Assembly (NCBI RefSeq): GCF_900601905.1
Contig: NZ_UWFA01000259.1
Location: forward strand, 62,001 to 126,000
Length of the DNA stretch: 64,000 nucleotides
Direction of reading: 5' to 3'
DNA from: Pseudomonas viridiflava
GTDB taxonomy: Bacteria > Pseudomonadota > Gammaproteobacteria > Pseudomonadales > Pseudomonadaceae
Both the position numbers and the translations under genes were made by a program. Below the pieces are notes generated by a model. That model did not search any database, was not told where the DNA came from, and saw only the letters and a program-made list of their open reading frames with translations. Numbering within the stretch: the stretch's first letter is position 1; every line of letters starts with the position of its first letter. Of the stretch, positions 58,239 through 64,000 are shown in pieces.

Positions 58239-60971
58239 ATGACAGACCTGTCCCGTTTGCAAGGATTCGCAAACAGTGCTCTTCCCGCGCTGGAAGGGCG
58301 ATTCTTCCGACCCCCATTGCCCGACGGCTACGTTGAGCGCACCCGTCTGTGCGAACGACTGACCGCCGGATTGTCCGGGCGCCTGTTGTTGGTCAGCGCG
58401 CCAGCGGGATTTGGCAAAAGTTCGCTGGCGATCGAGTTCTGCCAGAATCTACCGCCCCAGTGGCAAAGCGTGTGGCTGGGGTTGAGCCAGCGTGACAGCG
58501 ATCCAGGGCGGTTTCTGGAGCGTTTGCTATCAGCGTTGCAGCAGTTTTTTCCACAGTTGGGCGCTCAGGCTCAAGGCCTGTTGAAAATGCGTCAGCGTCA
58601 TCAGCCGTTTGCTTTTGAAGAGTGGCTGGACGGCTTGCTGGATGAGCTGGCCATGCACCTGATGCTCAGCAAACCGCTGTTGCTGGTGCTGGATGATTAC
58701 CATCTGGCCCAGGGTTCGGTGCTGGATCGCTGCCTGCAGTTTTTCCTCAATCATTTGCCCGCCGGGCTGGTGATCATGGTGACCAGCCGCCAGCGGCCGG
58801 ACTGGCATCTGGCGCGCCTGCGACTCTGCCAGCACTTGCTGGAACTCAATGAGCAGGACCTGCGCCTGACCCACAACGAATCCGTGGCGGTACTGAACCA
58901 GCACAACCGGGCGCTGGATGCCGACGCTCTGCAGAGCCTGATCGAACGCAGCGAAGGGTGGGTCGCCGGGCTGCGATTCTGGCTCCTGGCGGCCTCCGAA
59001 GCCGGGGCCCACAGCGAATTGCCCCAGGCGTTGCACGGCGGCGAAGGGTTGATCCGCGATTACCTGCTTGAAGAAGTGATTGAATGCCTGCCCGCTGACG
59101 TGCAGGCCTTTGTCTACGACACGGCCTGCCTTGAGCGTTTTTGCGGCCAACTGTGCGATGCGGTCCGGGACAGTCATGACAGCCCGCAGATGCTCAGTTA
59201 CCTGCAGGCGCACCAGGTGTTCCTGGTGCCGCTGGACGAGCATGGCCGCTGGTTTCGCTACCACCATCTGTTTTCCGACCTATTGCGCGCCCGCACCCAG
59301 GCCGGGCCAGCGCAGAACCGCCTGCACCTCAACGCCTGCCGCTGGTTCAGCGAACAGGGCCTGCTGGATGAAGCGGTTGAGCAGGCATTGCGAGCCGGGC
59401 ATCTGGATGTCGCGGCCAATTTGGTGCAGAGCCTGTCCGAAGAGCAACTGCTGGCCGAACAGAACGTCGGCATGTTGCTGCGCTGGAAAATGGACTTGCC
59501 CGACAGCCTGTTGATCAGCACGCCGCGCCTGATCGTGCTCTACGCCTGGGCGCTGGGCCTGGCCTGTCAGCTCGATGCCGCTGAAGAACTGGCCAGCCAC
59601 CTCAGCCGCTTTCTGCCCGCGCCGTCGGCCACCGCGCAGCAATCGATGCTCGCCCAATGGCTGGCGCTCAGTGGTGTTATTGCCCGGGGACGCGGCGACA
59701 GTGAAAAAACCCGGCTGTATTGCAGCGAGGCCTTGCTCAGCCTGCCGCGCAGACGCTACGGCCAGCGTTTGCTGTGCTTGTCGACGCTGGCGGGGCTGGC
59801 GATCACCGAAGGCGATATGTGGCGCGCCCGGGCACTGAACCGTGATGCGCTAGAGCTGGCGCAGCGGGTTGCCAACCCTCTGTTCGAGGCCCTGGCGCAT
59901 TATGACCGCGCCCGGGTTTTGCAGGCTCGGGGTGAAGTCTTGCGCGCGCTGGACGAAGTTCGCCATGGCCTGCAGCGGCTTAAAGGCTTGTCTGCTCAGC
60001 GGCTCTACGCCGTTCGCGCGCGTCTCACGTTATATGAAGGTTATCTGCTGACTTTGCGCGGCCAGGATGATACTGGCCGTGGCCAACTGCTCGCCGGCTT
60101 GGCCGAAGCCCGGGCCTGTCGCGACATCAGTGTGTTGATCAGCTATTGCGCCATTGCCGGGCTGGAGGGGCGCGAAGGGCGTTTCGCCGAAGCGTTCGCC
60201 GAACTTGCCGAAGCCGAGCGCCTGATGCACATCTGGGACGTGCCGCCGATTTACTACCTGGCGATGATCACCCTGGCTAAATGCGAGCTGTGGTTGCGTC
60301 AGGGGCGCATCGATCTGGCCGAAGCCTGGCTGATGCGCCTGACCCAAACCTACAACAGCGAGCTTCCTGTCTCGTCACCTGAATGCGATCCGCAGTTGCC
60401 ACAGCATGTGGAGCTGCAATGCGCTGCGCTGGAACGTGTGCAGGGGCGTGCCGACGAATGCGCTCGACGGCTGGAAGCGCTGGAAAGCCAGGCGCAAAAA
60501 ATCGATGCTCAACTGTTACTCCTCGCAACGTTGATTCAGCGGATACGGTTAATCCTGACAAGCCCTGACCAAGGGCAGGCCTGCGGCTTGCTGCAACGGT
60601 GTCTGCAGGCAGCGGCGGGCGGGGCGTTGTTGCCATTCGAGGAATTGATCACTCATCACCCGGACTGGTTGCGCAAAACCCTGCTGCTGGCCGAGCCCTG
60701 CGCTGTGCGTGATCGGCTGCTGGGGAAATTGCCGAACATGACGTGTATCGCGCCAGCTGAAACGACCCACACCAATGACACGCTGAGCGTACGGGAGCTG
60801 AGTGTCCTGCAGCTCATTGCTCAGGGCTGCTCGAATCAGGAGATCAGCGAGCAACTGTTCATCTCCCTGCACACCGTTAAAACCCATGCCAGCCACATCA
60901 ACAGCAAACTGGGTGTGGAACGCCGCACCCAGGCCGTGGCCCGCGCACAGGAGTTGGGGTTGCTTGGCTAG
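58239..60971 (+). CDS. MalT-like LuxR-family ATP-dependent regulator (LAL)
   Basis: 910 aa. An N-terminal STAND-type ATPase (Walker A APAGFGKSS near residue 55; Walker B LLLVLDDYH near 155), a long TPR-like middle that would bind the inducer, and a C-terminal LuxR helix-turn-helix (LSVRELSVLQLIAQGCSNQE, then ISLHTVKTHASHINSKLG). Same layout as MalT and AlkS. It probably activates the upstream DUF1302-DUF1329 operon and perhaps the acyl-CoA ligase. ATG 58239 is the standard start; the open frame to 58062 crosses a terminator. Confidence 0.93.
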   Translation: MTDLSRLQGFANSALPALEGRFFRPPLPDGYVERTRLCERLTAGLSGRLLLVSAPAGFGKSSLAIEFCQNLPPQWQSVWLGLSQRDSDPGRFLERLLSALQQFFPQLGAQAQGLLKMRQRHQPFAFEEWLDGLLDELAMHLMLSKPLLLVLDDYHLAQGSVLDRCLQFFLNHLPAGLVIMVTSRQRPDWHLARLRLCQHLLELNEQDLRLTHNESVAVLNQHNRALDADALQSLIERSEGWVAGLRFWLLAASEAGAHSELPQALHGGEGLIRDYLLEEVIECLPADVQAFVYDTACLERFCGQLCDAVRDSHDSPQMLSYLQAHQVFLVPLDEHGRWFRYHHLFSDLLRARTQAGPAQNRLHLNACRWFSEQGLLDEAVEQALRAGHLDVAANLVQSLSEEQLLAEQNVGMLLRWKMDLPDSLLISTPRLIVLYAWALGLACQLDAAEELASHLSRFLPAPSATAQQSMLAQWLALSGVIARGRGDSEKTRLYCSEALLSLPRRRYGQRLLCLSTLAGLAITEGDMWRARALNRDALELAQRVANPLFEALAHYDRARVLQARGEVLRALDEVRHGLQRLKGLSAQRLYAVRARLTLYEGYLLTLRGQDDTGRGQLLAGLAEARACRDISVLISYCAIAGLEGREGRFAEAFAELAEAERLMHIWDVPPIYYLAMITLAKCELWLRQGRIDLAEAWLMRLTQTYNSELPVSSPECDPQLPQHVELQCAALERVQGRADECARRLEALESQAQKIDAQLLLLATLIQRIRLILTSPDQGQACGLLQRCLQAAAGGALLPFEELITHHPDWLRKTLLLAEPCAVRDRLLGKLPNMTCIAPAETTHTNDTLSVRELSVLQLIAQGCSNQEISEQLFISLHTVKTHASHINSKLGVERRTQAVARAQELGLLG

Positions 60972-60977
60972 CAAACC

Positions 60978-61042
60978 TCGTAGGAGCGGCTTCAGCCGCG
61001 AGAGGCTGGAATATCGCTCGCGGCTAAAGCCGCTCCTGCGAG
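60978..61042. repeat. REPIN with short spacer
   Basis: CGTAGGAGCGGCTTCAGCCGCG and CGCGGCTAAAGCCGCTCCTGCG split by only about 20 bases, the most compact pair in the window. Lies between the convergent LuxR and HD-GYP genes. Confidence 0.88.
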
Positions 61043-61063
61043 ATTCGGCTGAGCCTGCGTTTC

Positions 61064-62245
61064 TCACCCCAACCAAAGCTCTTCGATATCACTGATCGCC
61101 CAATCCTCAGGTGATTCGAGCTTGAGGATGGTGTCGTGTTCCTGTTGGCTCGCCAGGTTGATGATCCTGGGTTCAAGGGGTTTGCGGGTCAGGGCTGACA
61201 TGAAGACTTTGACGCGCGGCAGCAACAGAGACTGCTCGTTCTGACCGATGACGATAGCCAGACGGCCACTTTCCAGCCTCACCAGGGTACCTACCGGGTA
61301 GATGCCCAGGGTTTTGACGAATGTCTGAAAAATCTGTTCGTCGAAATGACCTTTCCAGCTGGCCATTTCCCGAATCGAGCGGGCCGCCCCCCAGCCTTTT
61401 TTGTAAGGTCGATCCGAAGTCACGGCGTCGTAGACATCGCAGATCGCGCCCATTCTCGCGAACAGGCTGATTTGCTCGCCTGCCAGACCATGCGGATAGC
61501 CTGACCCGTCGAACTTCTCGTGATGGTGCAGGCACACGTCCTGCACGGTGGCATTGGTCGCGTCGCTTTGCTGGAGGATTTTGAGGCCTGCTTCAGGGTG
61601 ATATTTTATTGCCGCAAACTCTTGCTCCGTCAACCGGCTGGGCTTGTTGAGGATTTCGGACGCGATCATCATTTTGCCGACGTCATGCATCAGCCCGGCA
61701 ACCCCGGCTTCACGCACGCTCTCCTCGTTCAGTGACATGCGCCGCGCCAGCGCGACCATCAGCGCACAGACCGCCACAGAATGCATGTAGGTGTATTCAT
61801 CCGAGGTTTTCAGGCGCGACAGACTGATCAAGGCATGGGGGTGGCGCACTATGGAGCGGGAAATTTCCTCGACCATCATCTCGACGTCATCCAGATTCAT
61901 GGCCCGGCCCATCTTGGCTTCGGTGAACATGGTCATCACGGCGTTTTTCGCCCGGCCGCAGATCTGCCTGGCGCGGGATATTTCTTCCTCCAGGGTCGAC
62001 GGCGCATTACATGCATTGTCAGTTTTATCGGCCTCGGATGAACATGTGCCGTCCGGTTTCAAACCCAGACTCGTATCGATCCAGACTTCCTTGATGGTTG
62101 ACTGCCGGATTTGGGTAAGCAAATCGGGGTCATTAAGTTCGATATCCAACAGGCTTGCCCACGATGCTTCGTTCGGCGAGCTTCGGCAAAACTCGTGGAT
62201 ATGCATGCCCAGTATCAATTGGCTGACGGGGATCCGTTTCAGCAT
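61064..62245 (-). CDS. HD-GYP domain protein, probable c-di-GMP phosphodiesterase
   Basis: 393 aa. N-terminal DUF3391 region (1-120), then an HD-GYP domain with HD in GLMHDVGKMM and the GYP signature HHHEKFDGSGYPHGL; the later YDAVTSDRPYKKGW block is intact. Family members hydrolyse c-di-GMP to GMP and so favour motility over biofilm. All metal-binding residues look present, so it is probably active. No signal peptide: cytoplasmic. Confidence 0.93.
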   Translation of the reverse strand: MLKRIPVSQLILGMHIHEFCRSSPNEASWASLLDIELNDPDLLTQIRQSTIKEVWIDTSLGLKPDGTCSSEADKTDNACNAPSTLEEEISRARQICGRAKNAVMTMFTEAKMGRAMNLDDVEMMVEEISRSIVRHPHALISLSRLKTSDEYTYMHSVAVCALMVALARRMSLNEESVREAGVAGLMHDVGKMMIASEILNKPSRLTEQEFAAIKYHPEAGLKILQQSDATNATVQDVCLHHHEKFDGSGYPHGLAGEQISLFARMGAICDVYDAVTSDRPYKKGWGAARSIREMASWKGHFDEQIFQTFVKTLGIYPVGTLVRLESGRLAIVIGQNEQSLLLPRVKVFMSALTRKPLEPRIINLASQQEHDTILKLESPEDWAISDIEELWLG

Positions 62246-62726
62246 CGCTTGATTCCTGTTCGGCCTTTAAGCGCCGCTGCCGTGCACGCCATTAAGCCTG
62301 GAGGGAGGGATTGCTGTTCATGGCATACGGATACACGCCTGCCGATGTCCATGAACGCACGTTTGAGGCCTTCAATGTGACCTGGTTGCGTTGTGCCAGT
62401 ATAGAGCGGAGCTTATAAAAAAGCAGGAGGGGACAATAGATTTGAAAAACGCTGATTAACGTTATTTATCAGTCAGTTAAAGGTTTTATTTTTTGGCGTC
62501 AAAAACAAATTTTGCCAAGGGTTATGGCAGGCATATCGCTGACAACCTCTGTCGAACGGATGCTGTTGACCTCGTCCGTCAGGCTCGGCCGACGCTGAAA
62601 AGCGCACCCTGATAACCGTTCAGGCCGGGTTAAGGAATTATTGCCAGCGGGCATGCTCTAATTTGCGCACAAGTCCCTTTCCACTCAGCTGCCGGGCTTG
62701 ATGTTCATAGAATCAGGAGCATCTCC
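62246..62726. other. 481-base intergenic region, partly AT-rich
   Basis: Between divergent HD-GYP and OmpA-like genes. Bases 62410-62520 are clearly poorer in GC than the surroundings and include AGGAGGGG at 62426, without a following open frame. A 32-codon frame at 62320 is not convincing. The OmpA-like gene has AGGAGC nine bases before its ATG. No RNA gene or repeat recognised. Confidence 0.4.
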
Positions 62727-63431
62727 ATGTTTACCTCGCGTCGTTTGATTATTGCCGCTACAGCGCTGGCCCTGCTATCCGGGTGTGAGTCACAGAATCC
62801 CTATGACAACCAGGGCCAGGCGCAAAACACTGGCGGTGTCAGCAAGACTGCCAAATATGGTGGCCTGGGTGCATTGGCAGGTGCCTTGGCCGGTGCCGCC
62901 ATCGATCACAACAACCGTGGCAAGGGCGCCCTGATCGGTGCTGCAGTGGTCGGCGCGGCGTCTGCCGGTTATGGCTACTACGCCGACAAACAGGAAGCTG
63001 CGCTGCGCGCCAGCATGGCCAACACCGGGGTTGAAGTTCAGCGTCAGGGCGATCAGATCAAGCTGATCATGCCGGGCAACATTACCTTCGCCACCGACTC
63101 CTCGGCCATCGCCAGCAGCTTCTATTCGCCGCTGAACAACCTGGCGGGTTCGCTGAAGCAGTTCAACCAGAACAACATCGAGATCATCGGTTACACCGAC
63201 AGCACCGGTTCGCGTCAGCACAACATGGACCTGTCGTTGCAGCGTGCGCAGAGTGTCAGCACTTACCTGACTTCCCAGGGCGTGGACTCTTCACACCTGT
63301 CGGTACGCGGCGCAGGCCCCGACCAGCCGATCGCCAGCAACGCCGACGCCAACGGCCGTGCGCAGAACCGTCGGGTAGAGGTCAACCTCAAGCCGATTCC
63401 GGGGCAGCAGTACGATCAGTATCAGCAGTAA
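62727..63431 (+). CDS. OmpA-family lipoprotein (YiaD-like)
   Basis: 234 aa. Lipoprotein signal with lipobox LALLSGC (Cys20); a glycine-zipper stretch (GGLGALAGALAGAAIDHNNR, about 45-85); and a C-terminal OmpA peptidoglycan-binding domain (IEIIGYTDSTGSRQHNMDLS, then RAQSVSTYL, NRRVEVNL). It should tie the outer membrane to peptidoglycan. Single gene. Confidence 0.94.
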   Translation: MFTSRRLIIAATALALLSGCESQNPYDNQGQAQNTGGVSKTAKYGGLGALAGALAGAAIDHNNRGKGALIGAAVVGAASAGYGYYADKQEAALRASMANTGVEVQRQGDQIKLIMPGNITFATDSSAIASSFYSPLNNLAGSLKQFNQNNIEIIGYTDSTGSRQHNMDLSLQRAQSVSTYLTSQGVDSSHLSVRGAGPDQPIASNADANGRAQNRRVEVNLKPIPGQQYDQYQQ

Positions 63432-63461
63432 CCCCCACTAAACCCGCTCCGTAATCCGGTC

Positions 63462-63552
63462 CGTAGGAGCGGCTTTAGCCGCGAGGAGCAGCGCTGGCTA
63501 TAAAAATCCGGCGCCTATCCCGAAATCTTCGCGGCTGAAGCCGCTCCTACGG
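63462..63552. repeat. REPIN (GGAGCGGCTTTAGCCGC type)
   Basis: CGTAGGAGCGGCTTTAGCCG left arm, CGGCTGAAGCCGCTCCTACG right arm around a 48-base spacer, between convergent genes. Confidence 0.9.
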
Positions 63553-63569
63553 TTAGTGGGGTTGTCGGG

Positions 63570-64000
63570 TTAACGGATTTTGCCGGGATACTCGGCATGC
63601 AATCGATCCAGCAACAGATCCTTGTCTTCCCATAGCCTGTTTATCCACTGCTGAAACTCCAGACGGTAGTCGCCGTCCTGGTCGTAGTTCTTGCCGATAA
63701 AGTGCGCGGGTATCTTTATCTCTTCAAAATGCGCGACCACTTCTCTGACATTGCCGCATAACAGATCCCAATACCCTGGACGTCCGTTCGGGTAATGGAT
63801 CGTCACGTTGATGATCGACTCCAGCTGTTCGCCCATCGCATCCAGCACAAACGCAATACCGCCCGCCTTGGGCTTGAGCAAATGCCGGAATGGCGAGTTT
63901 TGCTGAGCATGCTTGCCTTGAGTAAAACGTGTGCCCTCGGCGAAGTTGAAAATCCCCACCGGGTTATGACGAAACTTGGCGCAGGTGCGGCGGGTGGTTT
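63570..64000 (-). CDS. Acyltransferase (YihG/PlsC-like), 3' part only
   Basis: C-terminal 143 residues of an acyltransferase; the frame is open to the window end. RRTCAKFRHNPVGIFNFAEG followed by TRFT is the EGTR motif of 1-acyl-glycerol-3-phosphate acyltransferases of the YihG type, and SPFRHLLKPKAGGIAFVLDA is the next conserved block. It likely acylates lysophosphatidic acid at the inner membrane. The catalytic HX4D motif would lie upstream, outside the window. Confidence 0.88.
   Translation of the reverse strand, partial: TTRRTCAKFRHNPVGIFNFAEGTRFTQGKHAQQNSPFRHLLKPKAGGIAFVLDAMGEQLESIINVTIHYPNGRPGYWDLLCGNVREVVAHFEEIKIPAHFIGKNYDQDGDYRLEFQQWINRLWEDKDLLLDRLHAEYPGKIR

Noticed and set aside
62320..62418. 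A 32-codon frame preceded by GGAGGGAGGG.
   Set aside because: Very short, no motif, and the purine-rich stretch alone is weak support.

Overview
The window reads as one contiguous stretch of a Pseudomonas chromosome, most likely from the fluorescens/putida group. The grounds are the GC-rich codon use, the very frequent paired REP (REPIN) elements, and several gene orders that match, from memory, the region of Pseudomonas putida that holds hemA, phrB, hemH, upp and mqo. The species is inferred. There is no prophage, insertion sequence or CRISPR array; nearly everything is core or genus-level accessory DNA. Both ends cut genes: nasA at position 1 and an acyltransferase at 64000.

Region 1 (1-6400) is nitrate assimilation. 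A nitrate reductase fused to a flavoprotein (nasA) is divergent from nirB-nirD. Each side has a sigma-54 type -24/-12 promoter and a leader with two hexaloop hairpins of the ANTAR-target class, followed by or overlapping a terminator. This is nitrogen control at initiation plus nitrate-dependent antitermination, built twice, and is the best regulatory find here. Region 2 (6400-9550) holds two small membrane proteins divergent from an HTH regulator with a 17-bp palindromic site, then a carboxypeptidase G2-like enzyme.

Region 3 (9690-21650) is housekeeping. On the minus strand: a TPR lipoprotein, lolB, ispE, tRNA-Gln, prs, rplY, pth and ychF. On the plus strand: hemA, prfA, prmC, moeB and murI. 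A PagL-type lipid A deacylase follows.

Region 4 (22470-32600) is dominated by a tightly packed nine-gene minus-strand operon: DUF523/DUF1722, a MerR regulator with a B12-domain fold but no visible B12 motifs, photolyase, NTF2-like, SDR, FAD oxidoreductase, DUF1365, cyclopropane-synthase-like methyltransferase and DUF2878. Its gene content points to a light or singlet-oxygen response with fatty-acid modification. A second unit (renalase-like oxidoreductase plus a small Trp-rich protein) carries the same spaced TATAC/TGTACA motif upstream, so the two are probably co-regulated.

Region 5 (32900-44850) carries a TIGR01777 epimerase, hemH, upp-uraA, hpt, mqo, small conserved proteins, a YajG-like lipoprotein, a PlsC-domain acyltransferase and a YedK/HMCES paralogue that lacks two of its usual active-site residues. 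Region 6 (44850-52300) has a tandemly repeated REPIN plus chemoreceptor 3' end, the chemoreceptor, an M48 lipoprotein, a Mn riboswitch with a GDT1-type exporter, rsmC, a 2-hydroxyacid dehydrogenase and a LysE exporter. Region 7 (52500-64000) has an acyl-CoA ligase / DUF1302 / DUF1329 / MalT-like LuxR cluster, an HD-GYP protein, an OmpA-like lipoprotein and a partial acyltransferase.
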